Shown here one piece after another: positions 22,115 to 34,640 of a stretch of DNA of 64,000 nucleotides. The notes under the pieces are model-generated. The model saw only the letters and a program-made list of their open reading frames with translations, ran no database searches and was not told where the DNA came from. Source of the DNA: Mesostigma viride (Eukaryota; Streptophyta; Mesostigmatophyceae; Mesostigmatales; Mesostigmataceae); the NCBI GenBank assembly GCA_009746045.1, contig RPFO01000213.1:5298817-5362816 (forward strand). The letters are read 5' to 3'. The position numbers and the translations under genes are program-made. Position 1 is the first letter of the stretch; each line of letters begins with the position of its first letter.

Positions 22115-24522
22115 TCACCCCAGGGTGCGAACACAGGTCAACCTCAAAAGCCACTGGTAGGGGGACACCTTCTGTCGACCCAGCCGGGACAGCTCCACCC
22201 ACGACCCTCGGGGCCACAGAGACAGGAACCCAGCAAGGTACTGGGGATGGGTGAACATGAGCGTCAACGCCGACCGATCCACCACCCCACACCGGTGCTC
22301 GCGAACAAAGTGCACCCCCATCAGGAAAACCTCCATACGCACGTGATCATCGTTGATCGACACCGTCCGGGCCCCTACAATATCGGGCGCCACCAGATTA
22401 AGAAAGGCACTCCCCTCCGCTGGAGCCACCTTGGGAGGCGTCACCACGTGCTTCACCCCATCGACCTGATAGCGCCAATCCCACCAGTCTTCGGACCCGA
22501 ATCGCACAACATGCCCCACCGCAGCGGGGAAACGAGGGTCGTCGGGTTGCGGCAGGGGCAGGGGGACTTGGGGCAGAAAGGTGATCTCTACCTGTTCCCA
22601 GTAAGCCCCGCGATCCACAGCGAACCAAGGACCCGCGCGAAACACCAGAGGAGCAGGTAGGTGCGTACCCGGGGGAACCTGAAAAGCCGGAGGCCCCTCG
22701 AATGTCACACAGAGCTTCTCCGTGCGCGGTCCTGGCCCACCATGTCGCACCACTCGGCCCGGTACCGGCCGTATGAAGTCCCAATGACCACTCCTCGTGA
22801 GATGACCCAGGAGCTCTGGAGGCCGCATCATAGCCCACTGAGGTGGCAGCAGAATGATCGCCTTGACGACCGTGCTGGACCATCAGGCGCTGTATCAGGT
22901 CCTGTCCTGATTGTACCGCAGCTACGAGCGCTTCCAAACGCATCACGGGCTCCGCTGGTACCAGAATGCCCGTTCCGCTGGGATCCTCGCGGCCCGAGGT
23001 CGCGTCGCTGCCAGGGGGTGTAGGCACGGTTCCTCCGCGGAAGGGTGCGAGTGTCGACCCGACGAAGTGGGACGGATGTGTCCCTCCGCAGGACGTGGCA
23101 TTGATGAGCCGGCTGGTGCAGGCCGGGGACGTGGATCCAGGGAGACCAAAAGGTAGGCTCCGGTGGTTCCAAGGAGACAAGGAAGGTAGGCTCCTCCTGG
23201 CCCGCATCCGTCGGAGGATCTAAGGGGGCCACAACCGGGGGCTCGCCCCCGGCCGGCTGTTCTGTCCTAGCCGGAGCAGCTCCCGTCGTATCCGACCGCG
23301 GTCGCCGAGACTCTCGCTCCAATTCCACCGCCGACCCCCACGTGCGCTCCCAGTGCCGATCCGCCGGGCGACGAGGTGGTGGTGAAGCTCGGCGAGCAGG
23401 GCGTACCTCCGTTCCCGAGTCCGAACGGGAACGCGAGCGCGATGACGGTGAGGGCGAGCGCCGACGTGCAGGCCGGTCTGGAGCACGCCGAGATCTGGTT
23501 GGCTGCCTCCGCCCCAACCCGTGGACCGCGGGCGAGACCCTCGCCCAGAGGGGCGCCCCCAGCCCATCGCCGGCGGTGGCGCCTCGAAACGCGTCACAGG
23601 ACGATGTCCTGCGCCGCCCTCCAAGGAGCCCCCAGAAGGTGGATCCCTTGAAGGGGGACGAGGAAGAGGACGGGGAGGGTAGTCATCAGAGTCGGAGTCG
23701 TCACCCTCGCTCCCATCATCCTGGTCCTCGTCGTCCATCGCCACGATGCGATCCAGAGCCTGCCGTAACGAGTACTGACCCGCGCGCATACACTTCTCGC
23801 CCCGCAACGCCCCTTCCAACGGGAGGTATCGAGGAAAGTAGTTCTCCAGATGCTTCCGCACCTCGGGTGGAATCAGGAGGAGCAACAGCCGTGGAAATAC
23901 CAGACCTGCATCCAGCGTGTTCACGCACGCATGACACAGGCACTCCCGCTCATGGGTTTCCCAGTCGATACCGACCACCACGCCGTCGCGCTCGGCAGTG
24001 CGGGTCTCGATCTTGAACCCCACATTCCTTCGCACGAACCATCGAAAATCCTCCAGCTTAGCGGGGCCGACATGCGCCAGAATGGAATCAGCGCGGAGAT
24101 CTGACGGCATCTGGTTACGGCGCCGACGACGCCGCTCCACCAAGTCACCCTCCCGACCATAGTCGCGCACGAACACCGGGGGTTAAATGTCTCCTCATTC
24201 AGCTCCTTCACTAGCTGCATCGTGCGCGCGTCCGGGCTCCGGGTCTGGACGACGTCTCGTGCCGGCCACCACCGCCCGAGCCCCCGGCCCTTGAAACGCC
24301 CCTTCGGACTGCAGGCTCTCCGCGAGCTGTCTGCATCCTGTCAACCTGTTCTGGTAGAGGGGCCTCCGGGTAATCTGTCGTGTCCATATCCACCAGATCT
24401 TCCTCACTCGAATCCCCGTCTACTACCCGGATCCCTGCCTCTACGGCCTCCGCGGCGCTGGCAGAAGTCTGGCCTCGGGAAGCGCCTCCGCGGCGTCCCC
24501 CTGCACGGCCCACACACCACAA
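22115..24522 (-). CDS. Extra 3' ORF of the gypsy element, frameshifted
   Basis: About 2.4 kb downstream of the integrase encodes protein-like sequence in shifting frames. It comprises an acidic N-terminus (SSEEDLVDMDTTDYPEAPLP), a region with VRRNVGFKIETRTAERDG and CLCHACVN near 24050-23920, and an acidic/proline linker. An Arg-Ser-rich stretch (near 23450) and a C-terminal block (CVTFEGPPAFQVPPGTHLP; FGSEDWWDWRYQ) follow. It lies where env-like or other accessory ORFs occur. No signal peptide or fusion-type membrane segment is evident, so env is not supported. Function unknown; at least three frame changes. Confidence 0.55.
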
Positions 24523-24602
24523 GCCAAGGCATTAGTCGGCGTGTACCTGTACCCGGTTCACACCTCACTCTCACCCTACACCGTACACCGTTATACCGCC
24601 TA

Positions 24603-27600
24603 TTAATGCAACTGGTGTGTCTTCTTGTATGCTTCCAGTAAGCGGGCGCAACCCGCTAACTCAGTAGGGGTGCGCCAGGAGTCCTCCGACTCATGCTGCG
24701 CGAATCGCCATCGCACACGGTACTGTCGCTGGGTCCCCCGACCTCGTTTGACATCTCGGTGTCCCACGATCGCAGCCACCTCATCCTCCTGTTCCCCTGT
24801 GTCCGGATTGAACTCCAACGGGGCCGGGGGGTTGACCCTACCCTGAATGGTGTTCTGGTGGTACAACTTGAGCTGGTCACGATGGAAACGGTTGGACGTG
24901 AGGTTCCATGACACCGGGACGTCCACCTGGAACATGACGTCGTCAAACTTGGTGAGAACCTTGTAGGGGCCCAGGAACATGGGACGAAGCTTAGTCTTCA
25001 GCTCCTTCTCCACCTTGTGTGAGAATCGTCCGATCTGTGGGCCCTCCACCAGGACCCAATCGCCCACCTCAATGGACGGCGCCCGGTTATCCCGCTTGCC
25101 GGCTGTCCTCTCCAGATACCGCTCGGTCGCGGCGCGGTAGCCCTGGACTGCACTGTTATGAGCCTGGTGCATCCGCTGCAGCAAGCGATCAACCCCCTGG
25201 CGTGTGTCCAGCTTGACCTGATCCTCTCCCCGTTCGGGGCTCATAAGCAGGTCGGGAGGCGTGAGAGGGTGCCTGCCAGAGTTGAGGAAAAAGGGGGTAA
25301 ATCCGTGGGCGGCCTGGGGAGCATTGTTCAGGGAGAACTCCACCAAGCCCAGAAGTTCCTCCCAATTGCTGCCCACCGCGTCGGTGTAGTGTCGCATGGT
25401 CTCCTGCACTGTGCGGTTCAACCGCTCCACCAGATGTGACGACGAACTGTGGTAGGCCGTGCCCAGCGACACCTTGGTGCCCAGCCGTTCGAAGAACTCC
25501 TGCCAGAATTTGGCCGTGAAGAGCTTGTCGCGGTCGGAGATGAACTGTCGGCTGAGCCCATGGAACCGGAACACGTGCGTCAGGTATATCTTGGCGCACT
25601 CCTCCGCAGTGAGGTCGGCCGGACACGGGGCCAAGTGACACATGCGCGTCAGGCGGTCCACGAACACCAGACCATGCTGTTGCCGCTCTTCGCCTTCTTG
25701 AACGGGCCGATGAAGTCCATCATGATAGAATCCCAAGGACCCATCGGATCAGGTAACGTCTTGGGGACGGCTTGCGAGCCCGTGTTCCTGGACTTCATGA
25801 TCTGGCACGAGGGGCACTGGCGCACATATGTCTCAATATACTCCTTCATCCCTGGCCAGTAGAAATGTTTGCGGGCCCGAGGATAAAGACGGTGGCTTCC
25901 TTGATGTCCGCCTAGAAGCGAATCGTGGAGCTCGTGAAGCAAGGCGGCTCTACAAAGCTCCGGGACATACAGCCGCCATTCCTCCGGCTGGATACTCACG
26001 AACAGGCGTCCATCCTGGAACTTGCAAGGGTAGGCACCCATCTGCTGGGGATGCGCCCGGATGGCTTCAAGCGCCGCTTCCTCCGTGACCGTGAAACGAC
26101 TGATCATCGTCTCCAGGTCCGACGTGACTGTGAACGCGTCCGCGGCCGGTTCTGTCTCCGCACTCGCCTGGTTGACGAATTCGGAGAAGACTGTGGGCGG
26201 GCCGATCGGCTGAAGCTGAAAAATTCCCTGGGGCGGCACCACATGGCTAAGGGGCATGCGCATATGCGATCCCTCCCCCTCCCCGGGGGCGTCCACGTCC
26301 TCGTGGGCACTCGTCTCCTCCAAGAGAGGTGACAAGTCATCGCTGGTGGTGTGTCCCAGATGAAACAGGTGGCGGGCCCGGGGAGACCGTGGCTCCGCGC
26401 CGTAGGCGGTCCCCGGGGCGGCCACTGGTACGCAAGTGGTATGAAGCACATCCATGTCCTCGTAGAACCAATAGTCCGCCCGTCGCGAAAGGGCGTCTGG
26501 CACCACGTTGTCCGCGCCCTTGACGTATTGGATCTTGAATGGCGCAAACTGTGACAAGTACTCCATCCACCGCGCTTGGCGGGGCGTCAGGTTGGGCTGC
26601 ACCAGGAGGTGGGTGAGCGGCCGGTGGTCGGTGTGGATCACCAGGCGGTGGGGGTCGAGATCCCCCTGCTCACTAATGGCCACCGAAAACTGGGCCCCCA
26701 GAAGATGGTGACGCCACGTGTGGCAGCTGTAGACTACTGCCAGAAGCTCCTGCTGATGCACTGGGTAATTCCGCTCCGCCGGAATCATTGTGCGTGAGAT
26801 ATACTCGATGGGCTGAAGACCCTTGCCTTGGTCCTGCAGAGGACACCCCCGATGGCCACCTTGCTGGCGTCCGTAGCCACAACGAAAGGAAGGGCCGGGT
26901 CCGGCAGGATAAGGACTGGTGCTGTGGTGAGGTGGCGCTTAAGCGCCTCAAAAGCCTGTTGGCACTGCTCAGCCCAAAGGAACGGGGTACCCTTCTTGAG
27001 AAGAGCGTTGATCGGGGGCGATGGTGGCAAACCGCGGATGAACCGTCGGTAGTAAGAGCCAATCCCAGGAAGCTGCGCACCCCTTCACGTCCGTAGGGAC
27101 AGGCCATTGCTGGACGGACTCGATCTTCTCAGGGTCGGTCGCGATGCCGTCGCGGACAAGGTATGGCCCAGAAACGGCACGCAGCGGCCGGCGCGCACCT
27201 TGGCTTTCCGCGCCGAAAGGTGCTCATCCTCCATGATCTGAAGCACGGCGTCCACATCCTCTAGGTGCTCCTCGAACGTCTTGGAGTACACCAGGATGTC
27301 GTCCAGATACGCCAGCGCGCACGTGCGCTTGTAGGTCCAGGGCGGGCGCGCCCCCTTCTGCGGGTCCGCCAGGTCCTGGGAGACCTGCGGCAAGTGGGCT
27401 GTGCCCATCACCGGACGGAGGATATCATTCATCAGCATCTGGAAGGACGCCGGCGAATTGCACAGCCCCATTGCCGCCACCCGAAACTGATAGTGACCGA
27501 AGGGCGTAGCGAACGCGGTCTTGTGGCAGTCTTCTGGCGCGATGCGCAGCTGCCAAAACCCGTCCGCACAGTCGATGACGGTGAAACACGTGGCCCCCTG

Positions 27601-28389
27601 GACACGGTTGAAGATGTCGTCGATCCGCGGTAGAGGATACCGGGACTTGACGGTGATGGCGTTCAGCTTCCGGTAATCCGTCACCAGACGCCACTTGCCT
27701 CCTGGCTTGGGAACGAGCAGCACGCCCGCTGAGAAGGGGCTGTTGCTGGGTTCAATGAGCCCCGCGTCGAGCAGTGAAATGAGGATCTTCTTGAGCTCCA
27801 CCAGCTCGACTGGGCCCATGCGGTACATGGGAGACACGGTAGGACCGGAACCCTCCTGGAGCTGGACACGGTGCAACACCGATCGATTGGGAGGGAACTG
27901 GGGGGTGCGATCCGCAAAAAGGGTAGTGCGCTTCTCCAGGACGGCATTGAACCGCGCCAGCTCATCCGGTGTGAATCCGGCACCAATCTCGTTAAGCAGA
28001 GCCTGAGTGCTATCCAGGTCTATGCGGTACATCGCGTACTCCTTGCCCTTCCGGAGCTGGCGCGCCAGCGTCTTGCTACTCATCAGGATCTGGGACGCTG
28101 GTCGAGGCCCGTCCGCCGAGCGCTCGTGTGTAATGTTATGGACCTCCGCGGCCTGTGCCCTATACTCGCTGTCAGGGCACCAGAATGAACCATCAGGAAA
28201 CCAAACTACCCGCCGGCGCACACTGATGTCCACATCCTGCTTGTCCAGCCAGTCCACTCCAATGATGATGTCGGCAGCGCCCAGCGGCGCAATAGTCGCC
28301 ACCAGGTCCACCGGCGTGCCCTGCAGCACACCCTTGATGTCTGCTAGGCCCGGCGATAGGTGTCGCCGACCGTCTGAGTAGGTGACATA
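24603..28389 (-). pseudogene. Pol of gypsy element: RT, RNase H, integrase, chromodomain
   Basis: The RT has FTVIDCADGFWQLRI and YLDDILVYS (near 27300). RNase H has VVATDASKVAIGG and HTDHRPLTHLL. The integrase zinc finger (HDSLLGGHQGSHRL...CPSCQ) is near 25800-25950. The DDE core includes FISDRDKLF and HLVERLNRTVQE. The C-terminus ends in a chromodomain (EVAAIVGHRDVK...YRVRWRF...DSWRTP), which defines chromoviruses and targets integration to marked chromatin. Frame changes of one nucleotide occur near 27160, 27050, 26845 and 25690. This copy therefore does not read through as given. Confidence 0.9.
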
Positions 28390-28508
28390 CCCTAAGCTCG
28401 TCTGGATTTGTACTAGAACACGCAATTTGTAGTTCATTTTGAAAAGTTGTATTTTATTGAATTTAAAGTTTCCACTTAAGTCTCTGAGGAAGGGGAAGTT
28501 CATAGGAC

Positions 28509-28702
28509 CCGTGACACCGTGACATCGTGACACCGTGACACTGTGACACCTCAAAATGCATATAAACACACATCTTTGCAGGTATGCAGTGATTATTAAT
28601 GGGGATGATGTATTCAATGGGTCATTGCAAGTTTTACCTATGCTTCTGACACCGTGACACCGTGACACCGTGACACCGTGACACCGTGACACCGTGACAC
28701 CG
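28509..28702. repeat. Subterminal (GTGACACC)n arrays, left side
   Basis: Two short arrays (28509-28551 and 28648-28702) of an 8-bp unit. They are the reverse complement of the larger GGTGTCAC arrays near the right end of the same transposon. Confidence 0.85.
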
Positions 28703-28983
28703 CAAATACCACGTATACACCTTCATAATAATCCTAGTAGAGACATTCATTTCTCCATACATCTCGGTCATCTCACCATATATCGTCTCATGTTGATGTA
28801 TTCTTGTTGTGCGTGTAGGTACCTTGCCGGGTCATGACAAGTTCAGCCATTCCTCGTTTATGCGGTCCAACGTCGCTTCAATAGGGCATGTGATTAATAT
28901 CTGGTAACAACTTATATATGTTGGCACGCCATGCGTCCAGGAATAGCTGTCTCACTTAATATGCATGCAAGCAACCATCAAAA

Positions 28984-29392
28984 TCACTTTGTCATGAAAT
29001 CACTTGCCGGGATTTCAGTTTCTCGCTGGCCGGCCTGAAAAAGCTGGTTCTTTATAAACTCTTTCCGATCCGCAGGCTTCTTAGACCACATGTCGGTCCT
29101 CATCGTCCTGAGCTCCTCGAAATGCACGCTTCTCAAACAATGGCGGCCACAACCACAGTCCCAGTCCCTGCAAAGTGCCGCAGCCAAGGACGAACTGATC
29201 CTGGGTGCATTTCGCCAACACGGCGGCTGCAGATAACCGGACCCCGCGCCTCGCCATCATATTGAACACGACGACGCCCAGGAGTAATAGCAAGAAGAAC
29301 ATTCCCAAAACCTGCCAACCCAGCGCCCCCGCACTGGGCTCCATGAAAACGCCGGGTCTCGCCATGGCTATGTCAACTGGGCAATGTTGCAA
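28984..29392 (-). other. Weak ORF with one membrane segment inside DNA transposon
   Basis: A frame at 29392-29081 encodes 103 aa with a strong hydrophobic stretch (LGMFFLLLLLGVVVFNMM). It resembles no family I know and could be a captured exon. Coding status is doubtful. Confidence 0.2.
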
Positions 29393-29607
29393 ACATCATT
29401 TGTCCCCCCCCTCCCCATCTATTTCTACGTTGGCAGATGGCAAACGTAGATCCCCACGCCATGTGTGGGGGGAATAAAACATGGCAGACCGGGATGTCAC
29501 GCCAGCCCGGTCTGCCCGAGTTGTTTAGCCCATGTTACCTCATTTGGCAGCGATCACCATCGCTGCCGCTCTCGTGAATTCGGGGTGAAAGCGCACGGTG
29601 TCACGGT

Positions 29608-29891
29608 GTCTCAACATGTTTGTAGTTGGTTTGTAGTTGGTGTCTCGGTGTCTCAGAAACTCGTGGTCCGCATTGAGTGGGTGTCACGGTGTCACGACAT
29701 CTGATTGGCCCGGTTCAGATTCGTTTTTTTTTTAATTTTTTTTTAATTCGTTTTTTTTTTTTTTTTAATTTGGGGCGAATCTGAACCGGGCCAATCAGAT
29801 GTCGTGACACCGTGACACCCACTCAATGCGGACCACGAGTTTCTGAGACACCGAGACACCAACTACAAACCAACTACAAACATGTTGAGAC
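29608..29891. repeat. 116-bp inverted repeat with 52-bp AT spacer
   Basis: Arms 29608-29723 and 29776-29891 are complementary as far as I can read, with no mismatch seen. The spacer is nearly pure T/A (ttttttttaatt). The arms include gtgtcacggtgtcacg, linking it to the element's subterminal arrays. It could be a foldback insertion. Confidence 0.85.
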
Positions 29892-30838
29892 ATGGGTGTC
29901 ACAACCGATGTCACAAGGTGTGCAGCAGGTATTTCCTTTCAATCCCCGAGGAAATTATCAACCATTCATCGGCCATTCTGGTCAGGATAGCTAAGAATGG
30001 CTAGCGAATAAAAAGGCAGTATCGAGGCTGGAAATTTTAGTGTATGCTCCTAGGGTCATATATTACTTGCCGTTATTTTTTTTCGCCACAAATTCTGCGG
30101 AGTCCTTCCATTTTGGCGTCATTCACAGGTGGGTGCCTGTTTTGTCGCCGATTTTCTCTCGACCCCACCTACCTGCAGCAAAAAATTTTCCCGATGAAAG
30201 TCGCCCTAAAATCTGGTTTTTGACACTAACCGACGCATTTTTTAGTTTTTAAGGCCTTGACCGAAGCACTTTTTTCATTACCGGCTCAGTTTGCTTTAAC
30301 CGAGCTGGCGCGATTTTTAATCCAATTTCTAGGCTGGGCCAGGCGTCGCAGACCCGTAATCCGTTTTTAAGTGCTTTTGTGCCCGATATCGTGTCTTTTG
30401 CAGGCGTTCTTGGCATCAAAGACGCCGTGGCGTCAGGGGCTAAAACGGACCTCCGCACGTTCGTTAACTGCGGCGAGCATGTCAATGCCGCCAGCAATTT
30501 TTGCTGCCGCGTCTGTGAAACGATTGCGATGCAAGACCGTTGTCGACGTGACGGAGTGGTATGTGCACATTCAGGTGCGAATTTCTTCGCTGTTGAAACC
30601 CCGGCCGGTAGCAGACAAGTATTTCACCGTATCCCCTTTCCCCGAGTCTCTCTTTTCCGTCATGTTTTCATCTTACGGAAAGCGCGTATAAAGCATCAGT
30701 GAGCGACAGTATGATGGCGAGCCGTTTGCTCGCATCAGGGCTGTGCGGCTTATTCTAGAGAGAAGCGACATCAAGCAGATTTTGCAGCCGGATGTGAGGG
30801 AGGGGCCCTGCTGGGGTGGGAATAAACTGCTGTGAGTG
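29892..30838. other. Transposon interior without recognised gene
   Basis: A frame at 30379-30702 reads a Cys-containing peptide (FVNCGEHVNAASNFCCRVCE) but resembles nothing known to me. The rest shows no coding pattern. Confidence 0.3.
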
Positions 30839-31775
30839 ACCGATCCACTCCCTTCCTCCCTCCCTCCCTCCCTCCCTCCTCCCTCCCTCCCTCCCTCCCT
30901 CCTCCCTCCCTCCCTCCTCCCTCCCTCCCTCCCTCCTCCTCCCTCCCTCCCTCCCTCCCTCCCTCCCTCCCTCCCTCCTCCCTCCCTCCCTCCCTCCCTC
31001 CCTCCCTCCCTCCCTCCCTCCTCCCTCCTCCCTCCCTCCCTCCCTCCCTCCCTCCCTCCTCCCTCCCTCCCTCCCTCCCTCCTCCCTCCCTCCCTCCTCC
31101 CTCCCTCCCTCCCTCCCTCCCTCCCTCCCTCCCTCCCTCCTCCCTCCCTCCTCCTCCCTCCCTTCCTCCCTCGTGAACTCACTCGTGGACTCACTCACTC
31201 GTGGACTCACTCCCTCACTCACTCACCCACCCACCCACCCACCCACCCACCCACCCACCCACCCACCCACCCACCCACCACCCACCCACCCACCCACCCA
31301 CCCACCCACCCACCCACCCACCCACCCACCCACCCACCCACCACCCACCCACCACCCACCCACCCACCCACCCACCCACCACCCACCCACCCACCCACCC
31401 ACCCACCCACCCACCCACCCACCCACCCACCCACCCACCCACCCCACCCACCACCCACCCACCCACCCACCCACCCACCCACCCACCCACCCACCCACCC
31501 ACCCACCCACCCACCCACCCACCCCCCCCCCCCCCCCCCCCCCACCCACCCACCCACCCACCCACCCACCCACCCACCCACCCACCCACCCACCCACCCA
31601 CCCACCACCCACCCACCCACCCACCCACCCACCCACCCACCCACCCACCCACCCACCCACCCACCCACCCACCCACCCACCCACCCACCCACCACCCACC
31701 CACCCACCCACCCACCCACCCACCCACCCACCCACCACCCACCACCACCCACCCACCCACCCACCCACCCACTCA

Positions 31776-31827
<52 letters not shown>

Positions 31828-31981
31828 CTCACGCACTCACTCACTCACTCACTCACTCACTCACTCACTCACTCACTCACTCACTCACTCACTCACTCAC
31901 TCACTCACTCACTCACTCACTCACTCACTCACTCACTCACTCACTCACTCACTCACTCACTCACTCACTCACTCACTCACT
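30839..31981. repeat. 1.1-kb simple-sequence block: CCCT, CACC, CACG, CACT
   Basis: Strand-asymmetric arrays succeed each other: (CCCT)n with CCT interruptions to 31170, (CACC)n to about 31770, (CACG)n to 31830, then (CACT)n to 31980. The plus strand has almost no G. All long frames here are artefacts. Confidence 0.95.
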
Positions 31982-32589
31982 TAGTAACTTGCACATGCAC
32001 CACATGCGCAAGGAGGACACCAAGAGCTTCACCAACCACCGTCGAAAGCTTGGCTGTGATGCCAAGGGCAAGGGTGTGGGGGTGTCCATGTTGACACAGT
32101 GCATGAAGGCTGACAAGGTCAGGCAGAGATTGTGCAGGGAGGTGCCACTACCTCCTAGCTAGCGATACCGAGATGAGGGCGCGCAAACGCATCAGCGCCA
32201 TGCCGCGTGTTGAGTAATTTGCAACTACATTACTTGGCATGCTGTGGGTGCACGTGTAAAATGACCTTTCTAGCCATGCATGCGACAGCTGCCAATATTA
32301 TGTTCAGCAAGCTCCTCCCTATAATAGAAATTGCGTGAGCATCCACATGGCCACATGTGCATATTGTCAGCTGTGTCTATATCAATGAACTTTTATGTAT
32401 GTCTCCTGGACGGGTTGTCTTACATCACTCGTGAATGGTTTCCATGTTTTAGTGAGTCATCTTATTTGAGTTGACCAGATTGTCTCCTTGATATTCCACA
32501 CTGGCAGTTTCGCATCCATGGGTAAGAATTTGTAATGGAAACTGGCAGGTATGGCATTGATAGCTCTACCAAATAGAACATGATCGGCC

Positions 32590-33105
32590 TGAATTTTTGT
32601 GGAATGTCTAAAATCATGATGGCTAAGATGCATGCAAGTTTCCAGCCTCAACAGAGCACATCTTGTACGGAAACTGCACTGAAATGTGATGAAAAATACG
32701 AAAAACGTGCATTTTTGGTAACATTTGTGAGCAAACTGACATCAAATACCCTCTGATGGTTCTGAATTTTTGTGGAATGTCTAAAATAATGATGGCAAAG
32801 ATGCATGCAAGTTTCCAGCCTGAACTGAGCACATCTTGTATGGAAACTGCCATGGAATGTGATGAAAAATACGAAAAACGTGCATTTTTGGTAACATTTG
32901 TGAGCAAACTGACATCAAATACCCTATGATGGACCTGAATTTTTGTGGGATGTCTAGAATAATGATGTTTAAGATGCCTACAAGTTTCCAGCCTCAACCG
33001 AGCACAGCTTGTATGGAAACTGCAATGAAATGTGATGAAAAATACAAAAAACGCACATTTTTGCTAGCATTTGGTGGCATTTTGTTACCAAATGCGGTTG
33101 GATGA
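32590..33105. repeat. 172-bp satellite, three copies
   Basis: Units start at 32590, 32763 and 32935 with ctgaatttttgtgg. They share tgcatgcaagtttccagcct and atgtgatgaaaaatac. Identity is about 90% or higher by eye. Confidence 0.85.
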
Positions 33106-33329
33106 CCATCAGATCTTGTGTACAGTCATTAGTCATGAGTATCAACTTACTTGCAAACAGCCAGGTCAAGAACTCTTTATTTGCATATTAGAATGTATTT
33201 GTTTATATTAAAATCTGGAAAACTGCTAAAAATAGAAATGCCAAAAATAGGTCAGCTGAGGTCCGGTAAGTCCGGAAAGTTGCAATCCTTCTACTGGTGT
33301 CCTGAACATGCTACCTACCAAGATCTAGC

Positions 33330-34320
33330 ATGTTTCGACAATATTTGCATCGTACAGGAGTTATAAGGCTGTTTTTTGGCACTTTCAGACCGTTGTGTGC
33401 GGAGCATGACGATGGAACGGGCGTAGCACGGCCAACGGGGGAGGAGACTGAGAGCGCAGTTGATGCGGGGACACCCGTAGGTGATGAAGGGCGGGGGAAT
33501 AAGAAATCGCACGTGTACGTCAAGGTTAAGGCCCTGACCGAGAGGGTCAATGCTTTGGAGAACCAACGAAGAATGCCATCCACCCCAGCAAGTGCTGCAC
33601 CCAGCTCCAGCACTGGCGTTGGCACGGAGCTTCGCCGGCCCGCTGCGCCTGCCGCGTTGGGGCAACGCGAAAGCTTCAGCGCGGCCCATGGCCAAGTGAC
33701 AGGACTGCAACCAGCACACCGTCAACAAGAGCCACGCGCGCGCGCAGTCGCAATGGATGGGCCGAGGCAGCTGGATCGGGAGGGGGAACCGTACGGCGAG
33801 CACGGTGTGTACGCGCCGTACGACCAAGGAATGCATGCCCAGCCTACTGCCGCTGGCAGGCAAGCGGCCAATGCTTATGTATACCATGCCGGCATGTACG
33901 ATCCACAGCCTGGCGAAGGGTCGGCAGCTGATACACATCAGCCTTGAGGTCGCGGCACATTGCAACAAACCACCTACGTTGAGAACCCTGAGCCCGTGCA
34001 GCATTACAATGACGGCACTTACCGTTATGCCGCAGCCCCCCCTCTAAGGAGATCTCCAAGGAAGACAAAGCCGAGGCCCCAAATCCCCAAGGCCGCCGGG
34101 GAGCAAGACTGGCAACATCATGATGAGGGAGGAGGTTATGCAGCCAGGGATTCTCATTTCATGGGTCATAGTCATTTTGATGAGCAAGGGACGTGGGCCT
34201 ACAACGCCCACGTCCGGCCGGCCCCACAACCTGGCACATGCCCAGGCTCCACCGCGGAAAAGGCCACCCTACTCGCAAGATGTAGACGAGTCGGGGCAAC
34301 ACGATTATTATGGTTCATAT
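33330..34320 (+). pseudogene. Hypothetical low-complexity protein in DNA transposon, frameshifted
   Basis: Frame 33330-33947 encodes a putative coiled coil (VKVKALTERVNALENQRRMP) followed by Pro/Ala/Gln-rich sequence. A shifted frame continues (YVENPEPVQHYNDGTYRYAA; RRSPRKTKPRPQ) and could end SGQHDYYGSY near 34320. GC content and lack of stops suggest a real gene tail, perhaps of the transposon's own protein; no family is recognised. Confidence 0.4.
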
Positions 34321-34640
34321 TAGATTGGGCATGTATGGTTTTGATACGGCATTTGCTTGGCACCAGATTCTGCATTAAAGAAAGCTGTATGCAAATCATT
34401 GTCAGGTAAGTTTAAGCTAATTTATACATTATTTTATCTTGCATTTGATATTAAAGAGGCAGAGAGACACAGTTGGCAGATGCAAGTTTGCTAGGCCATG
34501 TAATAGGGATTATTGGTCATCCATCATATTCATAAATTTTCTTTTATTTATACATGGTTGCATAATACATTAATGTTGCGTTAATACTTTGTGGCACTAA
34601 ACAACAAAATCATAAAATGCTAGTGCTATCGTGTCATATT

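Noticed and set aside
24211-24522. Envelope gene in the gypsy 3' region
   Set aside because: No signal peptide, cleavage site or membrane anchor pattern; treated as an unknown accessory ORF.
29081-29392. Membrane protein gene
   Set aside because: Single hydrophobic stretch, no family match, inside a transposon; kept only as a weak ORF.
30836-32162. 382-aa and 329-aa THPP/SLPP proteins
   Set aside because: Open in several frames because the simple repeats lack stops; no conserved flanking domain.
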